Positions 1 through 10,540 of a DNA stretch of 64,000 bases are shown here, piece by piece. A program made the translations under genes and the position numbers. The stretch is from the NCBI RefSeq assembly GCF_026626665.1, contig NZ_JAPNKE010000002.1, forward strand, positions 4,441,168 to 4,505,167, in the 5' to 3' direction. Within the stretch, counting starts at the first letter, position 1; the number at the start of each line of letters is the position of its first letter. The notes below the pieces were generated by a model. That model did not search any database. It was not told the origin of the DNA and was given only the letters and a program-made list of their open reading frames with translations. Source of the DNA: Nannocystis pusilla (GTDB lineage: Bacteria > Myxococcota_A > Polyangia > Nannocystales > Nannocystaceae).

Positions 1-687
1 ACCTTCTTCCTCGACGAGGTCGGCGAGCTGGCGCTGCCGCTGCAGGCCAAGCTGCTGCGCCTGCTGCAGGAGCGGACCTTCGAGCGGCTCGGCGGCGGCC
101 CCACCCTGCGCGCCGACGTGCGCTGGATCGCCGCCACCAACCGCGACCTCCCGGCGATGATCGCCGAGGGCCGCTTCCGCGAGGACCTGTTCCACCGCCT
201 CGCGGTGTTCCCGGTGGTCCTGCCGCCGCTCCGCGACCGCCGCGAGGACATCGAGCCGCTGGCCGAGCGCCTGCTCGCCCAGGCCTGCGCCAACCTCGGG
301 CGCAAGCCGCTGAAGCTCGACCCCTCGGCGCGGGCCCTGCTGCGCCGCGCTCGCTGGTCGGGCAACGTCCGCGAGCTCGCCAACACGCTCGAGCGCGCGG
401 CGATCCTGGCCGACGGCGACACCCTGCACGAGGGCGAGCTGGCGATCCCCGGGCTCGGCTTCACGCCCGCGCCCGTCGCCGCCGCCCCTGCTCCGCCCGC
501 CGCGCCCGTCGCCGCCGGCGAGCCCGGGCACGACGGCCCGCCGCGCCCGCTGCAAGATCTCGAGCGCGACGCGATCGAGGCCGCCCTGCGCCACTTCGAG
601 GGCAACCGGATCCGCACCGCCGAGGCCCTCGGGATCGGCGTGCGCACCCTCTACGACAAGATCAAGCGCTACGGCCTCGGCGAGTGA
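1..687 (+). CDS. Sigma-54-dependent transcriptional activator, C-terminal part (5' end outside window)
   Basis: This is the tail of an enhancer-binding protein that hydrolyses ATP to open sigma-54 promoters. The frame is open from the first base. It shows Walker B (FLDEVGEL), a sensor I region (AATNRD), an arginine-finger region (FREDLFHRL), sensor II (WSGNVREL), a Pro/Ala-rich linker at about 470-540, and a Fis-type helix-turn-helix at the end (GNRIRTAEALGIGVRTLYDK). Walker A, the GAFTGA loop and any N-terminal sensory domain lie upstream of the window, so the signal cannot be inferred. It converges on the flavoprotein gene at 874. Confidence 0.95.
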   Translation, partial: TFFLDEVGELALPLQAKLLRLLQERTFERLGGGPTLRADVRWIAATNRDLPAMIAEGRFREDLFHRLAVFPVVLPPLRDRREDIEPLAERLLAQACANLGRKPLKLDPSARALLRRARWSGNVRELANTLERAAILADGDTLHEGELAIPGLGFTPAPVAAAPAPPAAPVAAGEPGHDGPPRPLQDLERDAIEAALRHFEGNRIRTAEALGIGVRTLYDKIKRYGLGE

Positions 688-735
688 CCTGTCCGGAGGG
701 GCACGCCCTCGGTCGCCCCGACGCGACGAAGGACA

Positions 736-842
736 TGTCCCGTAAGACATGTCCGTTCATTCCGCAGCCGCCCGCCGCCGGGGCGCGCGAGCGGATGTTC
801 GAAGGGACATGTCCGAAATGCTCGGACATGTCCCTCGGGACA
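736..842. repeat. Cluster of TGTCC-N4-GGACA palindromes in a convergent gap
   Basis: Three 14-bp dyads lie between the stops of two convergent genes. They are TGTCC-CGTA-AGACA at 736-749, TGTTC-GAAG-GGACA at 796-809 and the perfect TGTCC-CTCG-GGACA at 829-842. A further TGTCC/GGACA pair at 810-828 has an 8-base spacer. As RNA each would form a short hairpin readable on both strands, so a bidirectional 3'-end signal is plausible. The repeat identity is seen directly; the function is inferred. Confidence 0.7.
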
Positions 843-873
843 GACGATCACCCGGCGCGACCGGGCGAGCGGG

Positions 874-2514
874 TCAGGCGGCCTCGTCGGGGCGCAGCCG
901 CTCGAGGTACTTCAGGTCGAAGTCGAACCAGCGGTTCAGCGGCCACTTCGCCTCGGTCTTGCCCCACGCGATCATCTGCTTCAGCTTCTCCGGCAGCACG
1001 TCGGTGTGATGGGCAGCCGGGTCGCCCCACGGGTGGATCGGCGGCAGCGGCGAGCGTCCGAGCAGCTCGAACACCAGCGTCGCGGCCTGCTCCGCGTCGA
1101 TCTCGCCGGCCTCCCAGCGGTCGAACGTCGTGTCGGTGAAGCGGCGCATGTCCTCGAGCGGATCCTCGCCGGGCGCGGGCTCCAGCGGCAGCGGGTCGGC
1201 GTCGAGGAGGGCGAAGTCCGCCTTGTCGCCGCTCTCCAGGTACTTGAGGCAGACCCGGAACATGCGCAGGTCGCCGAACAGGATGTTGATGAGCCACACC
1301 CGCAAAAACGCGTTCCAGGTCTCGAAGTTGGCGAACGAGCGGAACGAGTTGTGGACCATGCGATCGTTGTCGGCCAGCATCGCGTCCTGCAGCTTCCGCG
1401 GGTACTCGAAGCGGGCCGGGTCGAAGTCGTCGTCCTTCAGCGCCTGGATCAGCCGCGGCGCGAGCGCGTGGATCGTCTCGAACGTGTTGATCATGCCGCG
1501 CGAGTACAGCGCGTCGATGAAGCCGTGCGCGTGCGACAGGAGGAAGAAGCGCTTGCCCACGCTGTCGGTCGCGGTGAACTGCAGGCGGCCCGTGCCGACC
1601 CACGGCCGCGTGACCTCGGCGCCCTGCAGGTGGCGGGCGATGCTCGGGTAGCGGTTGACGACCTCCCAGAACTCCTGCTCCGGCGGGATGCCGCGCTGCG
1701 GGTACTTGCGCATGTCGAGCGTCAGGCCGACGCTGGTCAGGTCGCTCTCCGAGCCGGGCACGTTGTCGAAGCGGATGATCCAGAACCACCCGCCGTCGAT
1801 CACGTGGTGCAGCGTGCCCTCGTAGTAGCCGCGCGTCAGGCCGGGCCGCTCGTGCGGGGCCATGATATCGTCGTAGCGCTGGAAGCCGCGCATGTGGGTG
1901 AAGATCGTGCGCGACTGGGTGCGCAGCGGCGGCACCTCCGGCCGTAGCCCCATCCGTTCGGCGACCAGCGACTTGTGGCCGGTGCCGTCGCACAGATAGC
2001 GGGCGCGGAACTCCTCGCCGGCGGCGGTGCGCAGGACCACGCCGTCGTCGTTGAGCTCGAAGTCGACGACGTCGGTGCGCTCGCGGTAATCCGTGCCGTA
2101 CTTGATCGCCGCCTTCACCACGTAGTGATCGATGTCGGAGCGGAACAGGTGGCTCTCGGAGGCCAGCGGCGTCGGCGGCGGCACCAGCAGGTGGCCCTTG
2201 TTCGGGTCCTGCGGCTGACCCTCGTCGTGGTAGAGGAACCCGAAGGTCTTCTTCACGCCGACGTTGCGGGTCACGTGGCGCAAGATCTTCTGCGTGCAGC
2301 TCAGGTGCTGGAGCTCCGGCACGTCGAACCGCTCGCCGAGGATCCACAGCAGCATCGAGCTCTGCGGCTGCATCGCCTCGCCGACGGCGAAGCGCGGGTG
2401 GGCGCCCTTCTCGAGCAGCAACACGCGAAAGCCCTGACGGGACAGGATCGCCGCCAGGGTCGAGCCGGCGATCCCGGCGCCGAGGATGGCGACATCGTAG
2501 GTTTGTGAATCCAC
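874..2514 (-). CDS. FAD-dependent oxidoreductase of the flavin halogenase family
   Basis: A 546-residue cytosolic flavoprotein. The N-terminal Rossmann motif GAGIAG (residues 12-17) binds FAD, followed by the acidic end of the second strand (LLLEKG) and a later DGTGH motif (176-180). The segment GGWFWIIRF (241-249) matches the WxWxIP signature of flavin-dependent halogenases except that Pro is replaced by Arg. The fold is therefore clear, but halogenation is not assured and a monooxygenase-like role is possible. The start is GTG at 2514 with a GGAGAG element a few bases upstream. No flavin reductase or carrier-protein gene is nearby, so the substrate is unknown. Confidence 0.85.
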   Translation of the reverse strand: MDSQTYDVAILGAGIAGSTLAAILSRQGFRVLLLEKGAHPRFAVGEAMQPQSSMLLWILGERFDVPELQHLSCTQKILRHVTRNVGVKKTFGFLYHDEGQPQDPNKGHLLVPPPTPLASESHLFRSDIDHYVVKAAIKYGTDYRERTDVVDFELNDDGVVLRTAAGEEFRARYLCDGTGHKSLVAERMGLRPEVPPLRTQSRTIFTHMRGFQRYDDIMAPHERPGLTRGYYEGTLHHVIDGGWFWIIRFDNVPGSESDLTSVGLTLDMRKYPQRGIPPEQEFWEVVNRYPSIARHLQGAEVTRPWVGTGRLQFTATDSVGKRFFLLSHAHGFIDALYSRGMINTFETIHALAPRLIQALKDDDFDPARFEYPRKLQDAMLADNDRMVHNSFRSFANFETWNAFLRVWLINILFGDLRMFRVCLKYLESGDKADFALLDADPLPLEPAPGEDPLEDMRRFTDTTFDRWEAGEIDAEQAATLVFELLGRSPLPPIHPWGDPAAHHTDVLPEKLKQMIAWGKTEAKWPLNRWFDFDLKYLERLRPDEAA

Positions 2515-3104
2515 GAGAGCCTCTCCAAGGTTTAGCGAATCGGCGAATCGTGGCAGATCGCCCGCGCACTCGACTCGCCTCGTTGGGTCATGCAGAACGC
2601 GGAATCTTCCGAGATGCGCCGCGCGCAGTCAACGTCCCGCGGCCCCGGCCCGGCCGGAAGGGTCGGCTTTCGCCCCTCGATCGCCTCCGAACATCGCCGC
2701 CGCTGCCGGTGGAACGCGGACCTGATCGCCAGGCCAAGACCTATCGCCGTCGCACCCACCCGCCCACACGACGACCCATTTGCCGCGACCACCCAAATCG
2801 TGGCACTCGAGCCGCAGCGGTCGAGTGTCCGGCGAATCAGTCGACCTGCAGCTCCGCGCTCAATTCGCGCAACGCCTCCCTCGCCGCTCGCGCGCGTCGC
2901 CCGGGCCCAGGACGAGCCGCTGCAGCGAACTCGGCCAGGCGCACGAACGAGCGGACCTGTCGCCTCGGGCGAGGGCGCTCCGCGGTCAGGTGCACCGCTC
3001 GATCCCGCGGAGGTGCGGCGCCCCCGAGCGCCAATACCGTCGGCACCGATGGGGTTACCGCGGACCCCAGCTCGCCCGGCGCCCCCAGGTGCGCTTCCGC
3101 CGGC

Positions 3105-3211
3105 GCGCGCATTCCCACGTCGCCGATCGCGTCGGCGCCGAGATCGAGCCCGGTGAAATCGGCGAGCAGCGGATGGGCCGCCCGCACGCGCGCCCGCGCG
3201 TCGCCGATCCC
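3105..3211 (-). pseudogene. Decayed LRR segment, copy of part of the adjacent LRR gene
   Basis: Read on the minus strand, this stretch still encodes an LRR-like run (GIGDARARVRAAHPLLADF, then TGLDLGADAIGDVG). It closely matches the intact gene at 3561-3670 (GIGDEGARALAGAPLLAGL, then TGLDLSGNQIGDDG), including a shared nucleotide core around gatcgagcccggtga. It lies beyond the stop of the intact gene, has no start of its own and loses similarity on both sides. It looks like a partial duplication that has drifted. The rest of the 2515-3270 gap holds no gene I can support. Confidence 0.55.
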
Positions 3212-3270
3212 GCAGCGGCCGAGGCTCCGCGACCGTGCCGCGACCTCCTCGTCGTCGCACCCGCCGCAGA

Positions 3271-5289
3271 TCACAGGATGACCAGATCCGGTGCGACCGC
3301 CCACAACTTGCTCACGAGCGGCTCGTACAGCTCGTCGGGCGCGAACCTCGCTCCGACGTGGAGCGAGTGGAGCGAGTGAAGCCACGGAGCACCCGCCAGC
3401 GGACAAAGATCCGCCGGCCGGAGCTCCCGGTTGTCCAGGTGCAGGCGGAGCAGACGGCGGAGGTGTGGCGCCGCCGCGAGCGCGGCGACCCCGGCCGCGG
3501 TGACGGGGTTCCTGTCGTCGAACCACAGCTCGCTCAACGCAGCCATGGGCGCCGCCGCGAGCGCGCGCAGGCCATCGTCGCCGATCTGGTTGCCGCTGAG
3601 ATCGAGCCCGGTGAGCCCGGCGAGCAGCGGCGCGCCGGCCAACGCACGCGCCCCCTCGTCGCCGATCCCCGTGTGAGCGAGGACGAGCTTGCGAAGCCGG
3701 GTCCAGAGCCCCGACGCGAGCGCCGCGACGCCCTCGTCCCCCAGCCGGTTCCGGTGGACGAAGAGCTCCCGCAGACCGGCGAGGTGCAACGCCGAGGCGA
3801 GGGCCCGCGCTCCCGCCGGCCCGAGACCCGAGTGCGTGAGGCGCAGCTGCTTCAGCCGGGTCATGTGCGTCGCCGTCGCCAGCGCCTCCGCTGCACTGTC
3901 GCCCAGCGGATTGTCGTCGAGGAACAGGTGCTCGAGCCGGGCCAGCCACGCCTCCTCGAGCAGGGCCTCGATGCCGTCCGGACCGATGTCGTTGTCGCGC
4001 AGGTCGAGGAGCTCGAGCCGGGTCAGGTGGCGGGCGTTCGCCAGCGCAGCGGCCCCCTCGTCGTCCAGCTTGTTGTAGGGGAGCCGGAGCTCGCGCAAGC
4101 CCGCGAGGGACTCGGCCCCGGCGATGATCTCCACGCCCTCGATGCCGAGGCCGTTGTGGCTCAGGTCGAGGGTCCGCAGGTGCTTCAGCCGCTTGACGAT
4201 CGACCCCACGCCTTTCGGCCCGATCTCGTTGTCGTACAGATCGAGCAACGTCAGGTTCGGCATGCCAATCGCCACCGCCTCGGCGCCGAGCGGGCCGAGG
4301 AAGCTGGCGCCGAGCCACAGCTCGCGCAGGCCGGCGAACTGCGGCGCCGCTGCCAGCGCGCGTCCGCCCGGCAAATTGATGTCGTTCCACTGCAGGTCGA
4401 GGGTGACGAGCTGATTCAGGTGGCGCGCCGCGGCCAGCGCGAACGCCCCCTCGTCGCCGCAGGGTTCGCGGCCGCTGTCGAAGAACGTGCAGCCGAGCCA
4501 CAGCTCGCGCAGGTTCGCCAGGTGCGTCGCCGCTGCCAACGCGCGCACGCCCTCGGTGCCGACCTGGCAACTTCGCAGGTCGAGCTTCGTCAGCCCGGCG
4601 AGGTGCGTCGCCCCGGCGAGAGCGAGCCCGCCCTCCTCGCCGATCGTGTTCTCGCGCAGCCGCAGCTCGCGGAGCTGCGTCAGGTGGGTCGCCTCGGCCA
4701 GCACGTACGCGCCGTCGGGGCCGATGTCGTTGAGGTCGGCGCACAGGTCGAGCGCCGTGACCACCGCGAGCAGCGGGTCACGTATCACCGACTCGAGCGC
4801 GTCGCCGTCGTCGCCGAGCCCGCGCAGGTGCAGCGCGCGGACCGGGGCGCCGCGGGCGAGCCGCTCGCCGATCGCATCGACGCGACCCGGGACGAGCGAC
4901 ACGGTATCGACGAAGCCGCGCGCCCAGGTCGCCTCGCCGATGCGCAAGCCGAGCTCGTCGTGCCACTCGTCCTCGTGGGCGGCCAACAGGACTTCCGCCC
5001 GCGCGGTGAGCTCGTCGCGGGCGTCCTCGTCTTCGCTGCGGGCCGCGGCGCACTGCAGCTCGATGAACTCGCCGCGCGGGTCGCCGCGCTGCTGCAGCTG
5101 CCGCGCGAGCGCCAGCCGCGGGCCATCGTCTTCGGGGCGGGCGCGGATGGCCGCCACTTGCTCGTCGGAGAGCCGCGTCAACGTCGGCGAGTCTAGGCGC
5201 GAGCCGCTGCGAGCCGTCAAGCTCCAAAGCACGCACGCGCGACCGAACCCGCGCGCCTCGATCCTCCGGGGCGCTCCGAGGCTCGCCAC
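3271..5289 (-). CDS. Leucine-rich repeat protein with TIGR02996-type N-terminal domain
   Basis: A probable protein-protein interaction scaffold. Residues about 40-90 (LSDEQVAAIRARPEDDGPRL to RGDPRGEFIELQ) match the repeat-companion domain TIGR02996 known from myxobacteria and planctomycetes. From about residue 130 to the end there are roughly twenty RNI/LRR units of pattern LTxLDLxxNxIGxxGxxALA. No signal peptide or membrane segment is seen. The GTG at 5289 gives an N-terminus of about 36 residues that does not look protein-like. A TTG at 5181, just before the conserved domain, may be the true start; neither has a good ribosome site. The binding partner is unknown. Confidence 0.8.
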   Translation of the reverse strand: MASLGAPRRIEARGFGRACVLWSLTARSGSRLDSPTLTRLSDEQVAAIRARPEDDGPRLALARQLQQRGDPRGEFIELQCAAARSEDEDARDELTARAEVLLAAHEDEWHDELGLRIGEATWARGFVDTVSLVPGRVDAIGERLARGAPVRALHLRGLGDDGDALESVIRDPLLAVVTALDLCADLNDIGPDGAYVLAEATHLTQLRELRLRENTIGEEGGLALAGATHLAGLTKLDLRSCQVGTEGVRALAAATHLANLRELWLGCTFFDSGREPCGDEGAFALAAARHLNQLVTLDLQWNDINLPGGRALAAAPQFAGLRELWLGASFLGPLGAEAVAIGMPNLTLLDLYDNEIGPKGVGSIVKRLKHLRTLDLSHNGLGIEGVEIIAGAESLAGLRELRLPYNKLDDEGAAALANARHLTRLELLDLRDNDIGPDGIEALLEEAWLARLEHLFLDDNPLGDSAAEALATATHMTRLKQLRLTHSGLGPAGARALASALHLAGLRELFVHRNRLGDEGVAALASGLWTRLRKLVLAHTGIGDEGARALAGAPLLAGLTGLDLSGNQIGDDGLRALAAAPMAALSELWFDDRNPVTAAGVAALAAAPHLRRLLRLHLDNRELRPADLCPLAGAPWLHSLHSLHVGARFAPDELYEPLVSKLWAVAPDLVIL

Positions 5290-5355
5290 GTGCTCGCTGC
5301 GGCACGACCGTGAAGGTCACGGACGGCCCACGAACTTCGCGTCGTGCGGCTCGCG

Positions 5356-5517
5356 GAAGCAGTCGCGCACGACGTGAACCACTGCTCGCCGGGCCGTGAG
5401 CTCCGTGCTGCAGAAGCAGTCGCGCCCGACGTGAACCACTGCTCGCCGGGCCGTGAGCTCCGTGCTGCAGAAGCAGTCGCGCACGACGTGAACCACTGCT
5501 CGCCGGGCCGTGAGCTC
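5356..5517. repeat. 57-bp tandem repeat, three near-identical copies
   Basis: Copies begin at 5356, 5413 and 5470; the last is incomplete. They differ by single bases and abut without spacers, so this is a minisatellite and not a CRISPR array. Each unit contains the inverted pair GCAGT...ACTGC. The array lies just past the stop of the minus-strand gene at 5547 and occupies most of the 5290-5546 gap. Confidence 0.85.
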
Positions 5518-5546
5518 GAAGCTCGCGCGCGAGGCCGTCGTGACTC

Positions 5547-6357
5547 TCACGGGTTCGGCGCGAGCGGCCGGCACGATTCGACGTGTCCCAGCGCGCACGC
5601 TCGCTCGCGCCGAGCGGCCGCCGTCCCGACGCCCAGCGCGCTCGCCTCCAGGCACAGCTCCGCGTGGCCGGCGTCGCAGCCGATCCTCGCCAGCGTCCGC
5701 CGGGTGGCGAGCGATTCGGGCGTCGGCATGCCCGCCTGTGCGTCGGCGATCTCCAGCATCAGCAGCGCCGGCGCGCAGCAGCTCGCCTCGCCGGCCTCGC
5801 ACGCGGCCGCCTGCGCGTCGCTGCCTGCGGCCGTGCAGCTGCGGATGGGAGCACATCCCTCGGGACCCTCGTTGCGCATCCCCGCCGGGCAGCCGCCCGG
5901 CAGCGTCATCGGCCGGCAGAACTGCTGCTGCACGCAGGCGATCGCGTGCGACTGCCGTTGCGACAGCGCCGGGGTCTTCTGCGTCTTCCGCAGCAGCTTG
6001 CACATCTCGAGGTCGCCGGCGCGGGCGAACAGGGTCATCACCTCGATCTTGACGTCGGTGTGCTCGGGGCTGCCGATCCGGAGCGTCTTGCCGCGAGCCA
6101 CCAGCGCGCGCGGCCGCGGTCAACGCGTCCTTGCCGTCGAGGAACGGAGGCAGCGGCTCACATCGCGGTTGGGTTGCGGCGACAGCGGGTGCGGGCGCTG
6201 CCTCGCCCTGGGCCAGCGTGGGCATCGCCGCGACCGCCGCCGCGACCATCCACGATCGCGACCTCCGCGGCGGCCGGGTGGTCGCGGAAGTTCGGGAGCC
6301 GCGCGGGGGCCGGCGCGACGACAGCATCCTCAGAACAGGGGCAAGCAGGGGCGTCAT
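5547..6357 (-). CDS. Cys-rich exported protein, paralogue of the neighbouring kinase's sensor domain (one frame break)
   Basis: The product has an Arg-rich N-terminus, a short hydrophobic stretch (MVAAAVAAMPTLAQ) and then a Cys-rich domain. That domain aligns along its length with the C-terminal region of the kinase at 6551. Shared landmarks are a CKL motif, CPAGxRNxGPxGC, a following CC pair and a closing RACxLGHxExC. The reading frame breaks near 6100-6112: the upstream frame ends in DALTAAARA and continues one base off as LVARGKTLRIGS, so a single-base indel must be assumed. The start at 6357 is well supported by GGAGG about seven bases upstream. It is transcribed divergently from the kinase. 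A ligand, decoy or co-receptor for that kinase is possible; nothing in the sequence proves it. Confidence 0.7.
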
Positions 6358-6430
6358 GATGATCCTCCAGCGACCGCCGGGCGCCTCGCCCGACAGTTCG
6401 CACCCGGGAGGTCCGGCGAGGCCGCCGGTT

Positions 6431-6490
6431 CAATTGGATTTTCTTCTCGGGCCCGCCCGAAAAAATCAGGGCGCGAAAATAATCCAATTG
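6431..6490. promoter_or_regulatory. 60-bp nested inverted repeat between divergent genes
   Basis: CAATTGGATT (6431-6440) is the exact reverse complement of AATCCAATTG (6481-6490). Inside lies a second dyad, TCGGGC (6447-6452) and GCCCGA (6455-6460), flanked by T and A runs. The element is strikingly AT-rich at its edges for this genome. It lies 74 bases from the start at 6357 and 60 bases from the start at 6551. A shared operator or promoter for the paralogue/kinase pair is the simplest reading. No separate -35/-10 assignment is possible by eye. Confidence 0.6.
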
Positions 6491-6550
6491 TTCCGCCGCC
6501 TCGCGGGACGCAGCACTGCGAGCCCCGGTATCGTCCCCTCGCCTCTCGAG

Positions 6551-8283
<1,733 letters not shown>

Positions 8284-8287
<4 letters not shown>

Positions 8288-8895
8288 GCGACCGCGCCGA
8301 CGGGGAGCTGCTGGCGGCCTGGCAGGCCGGCGATCGCCGGGCCGGCGCCGCGCTGTTCGATCGCCACTTCCGCGCCGTCGCGCGGTTCGTCCGCGCCAAG
8401 GTGTGGTCCGAGGACGAGGTCGACGACCTGGTCCAGACCACCTTCGTGGCCTGCCTCGAGGCGCCCGCGCGCTACCGCGGCGAGGGCAGCCTGCGCGGCT
8501 ATTTGCTCGGGATCGCCTATCACAAGCTGCAGAAGCTGTACGCCGAGCGGGCGCGGCGGCCCGTCGACGTCGAGCAGGTCAGCGTCCACGATCTCGGCCC
8601 GGGGCCGAGCACCGCGCTGGCGCGCCGCGCCGAGCACCGGCTCCTGCTCGCGGGGCTGCGGCGCCTGCCGCTCCAGTTCCAGGTCGTGCTCGAGCTGTCG
8701 TTCTGGGAAGAGATGACCGCCGGGGCGATCGGCGCGGTGCTCGGGGAGCCGGAAGGCACCGTGCGCACCCGCCTGCGCCGGGCCAAGGAGCTGCTCGCCG
8801 CCCAGCTGCGACGGCTCCGCGCCGCGCCGGCGCTGCTCGAGAGCACCCTCGAGGACCTCGAAGGTTGGGCCCGCTCCCTGCGAGCCGAGCTGTGA
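8284..8895 (+). CDS. RNA polymerase ECF-type sigma factor
   Basis: A 203-residue sigma-70 family protein. Region 2 is visible as FDRHFRAVARFVRAKV then DEVDDLVQTTFVACLE, and region 4 as ELSFWEEMTAGAIGAVLG followed by GTVRTRLRRAKELL. The GTG start overlaps the kinase stop, so the two are almost certainly translationally coupled. This suggests that the kinase signals through this sigma factor, for instance by phosphorylation. No anti-sigma gene is adjacent. Confidence 0.9.
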
Positions 8896-9018
8896 CCGAC
8901 CCGGCTCCACGCTCGCGCGGCGAACGACGCGCGAGCGCGCGTCGCCGTCGTCCGCCGTCGCGGCGGGCTCCGCCGAAGCTCTTGGACGAGCCGCCGGTCG
9001 GTCCCGGCCCACCGAGCC

Positions 9019-9522
9019 TCAGCCGGCCGCGGCCTTGCGCAGCGCGGCGATGTCGATCTTCCTCATCTGCATCATCGCCGCGGTGGCCCGCTGCGCGCGG
9101 GCGGGATCGGGATCCTCGAGCAATTCGAACAGCTCGACGGGCACGATCTGCCACGACACGCCGAACTTGTCCTTGAGCCAGCCGCACTGCTGCGCCCGCG
9201 GGTCGCCGCCCTCGCCGAGGCGGTCCCAGTAGTGGTCGACCTCGGCCTGCGTCGCGCAGTGCACCACCAGCGAGATGGCCTCCGTGAACTTGAAGTGCGG
9301 GCCGCCGTTGAGCGCGCCGAACTCGACGCCGTCGAGGGTGAAGCCCACCGTCATCACCGAGCCCGGCTTCGGCGCGCCGTGGACGCTGCTGGCCTCGCTG
9401 TAGCGCGTGATCTTGCCGATGCTCGAGTCGGGGAAGATCGAGGTGTAGTAGTTCGCCGCCTCCTCGGCCTGATGGTCGAACCAGAGGAAGGTGGAGATCC
9501 GCTGCTTGATCGTGGCTGCCAT
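9019..9522 (-). CDS. VOC family protein, PhnB / 3-demethylubiquinone-methyltransferase-like
   Basis: A 167-residue cytosolic protein of the vicinal oxygen chelate (glyoxalase-like) superfamily. It begins ISTFLWFDHQAEEAANYYTS and contains GGPHFKFTEAISLVV and GWLKDKFGVSWQIVP, which are typical of this PhnB-like subgroup. An AAGGA ribosome site precedes the ATG at 9522. The family includes many proteins of unknown substrate, and the old methyltransferase name is not a demonstrated activity here. It converges on the sigma factor gene. Confidence 0.88.
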   Translation of the reverse strand: MAATIKQRISTFLWFDHQAEEAANYYTSIFPDSSIGKITRYSEASSVHGAPKPGSVMTVGFTLDGVEFGALNGGPHFKFTEAISLVVHCATQAEVDHYWDRLGEGGDPRAQQCGWLKDKFGVSWQIVPVELFELLEDPDPARAQRATAAMMQMRKIDIAALRKAAAG

Positions 9523-9723
9523 GATGATTCCTTCGTAATCGCGTGGGATGAACCCGGCCCTGCCTGGACGGCTCCTCGGCCGTGCTCACGACATCGTCGT
9601 TTCTGCGCGGCCGCTTTCGACACGGCCGACACCCGAGCTCGAAAAAATCTTCGCGGCCCCCGGCAGAGCCCGCCCAGCGCCCGAATTGCGCCTTTCCCCA
9701 CCGGCCCGGGCAGCAGCGGCACG

Positions 9724-9876
9724 CACTCGAGTTCGCATGTGCCCGGCGCCGCAGTGATTCCTGCTCACGTCGCCCACTCGAGTTCGCACGTGCCCGGCGC
9801 CGCAGGACTCCTGCTCGCGCCGCCCACTCGAGTTCGCACGTGCCCGGCGCCGCAGTGACTCCTGCTCGCGCCGCCC
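9724..9876. repeat. 50-51-bp tandem repeat, three copies
   Basis: Copies start at 9724, 9775 and 9825, each opening with cactcgagttcgca. The unit carries several small palindromes (CTCGAG, GGCGCC and, in the second copy, GCAGGA-C-TCCTGC). It sits in the 9523-9936 gap, and no gene was found there. The copies abut with no spacer. Confidence 0.85.
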
Positions 9877-9936
9877 ACGCACGGCCTCGCGGCCGCCGTC
9901 CCGCGTGCAGCCCCACGACTTGCACGCGTCCCGCTG

Positions 9937-10520
9937 TCAGTCCATCGCCGCGAGCTCGCGGTCGAGCTGCGCCTCGTGCTCGTCGCGCGGTCGCTCGGGT
10001 CGCCGCGGCGGCGGCTCTTCCGGCGCGCGCGGCCCCTCCGGCGGCAGGCCTCGCCGCACGCGCTCGAGATCGGCGACCAGCGCCTCGCCCTGCCGCGGCT
10101 CGACGAGGGCGAGCGTCGAGATCCGTCGCCGCCGGGCTCCTCGCGCAGCTCGATCACCATGCCGCGCGACACTTCGGCCACCGGCAACACCGTGAACCGG
10201 TAGCGGACGATCACGCGGTGGACCGTGAGCTCCAGCCGCGCGCTGGTGAAGCGGACCGGCACGCCGCGTCCGTCGGGGACCTCGACGGATGCAGTGCCGA
10301 CGCGGAGCTCGCCGCGCGCGCGGTACTCCGGCGTCGCCAGCAGATAAACCACCGGCGCCGCCACGACGAGGCCGCCGAGGCCGACGATCTTCCACGAATA
10401 GAGGCCCTGCGCCAGCGCGAGCGCGCAGAAATAGCCCGCCACGGCCGCCAGCCCGAACAGCGCGCCGACCACCAGCCAGTACGCGATCGGGGTGCGGACG
10501 GGGTAGACGACCGGGTCCAT
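9937..10520 (-). CDS. Small membrane protein of unknown function (one frame break)
   Basis: I do not recognise the family. The ATG at 10520 opens a protein with two N-terminal membrane helices (YWLVVGALFGLAAVAGYFCA and IVGLGGLVVAAPVVYLLA). A beta-rich cytosolic part follows, ending its first frame in SRGMVIELREEPGG. Coding then continues one base off as RISTLALVEPRQGEALVADL to a charged tail ending in DRELAAMD, with the break near 10125-10140. The topology resembles PH-like membrane proteins that follow a pair of helices. It starts 20 bases after the dehydrogenase gene and probably shares its transcript. Confidence 0.6.
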
Positions 10521-10540
10521 GGGCTCCTCAGCGTAACGGA

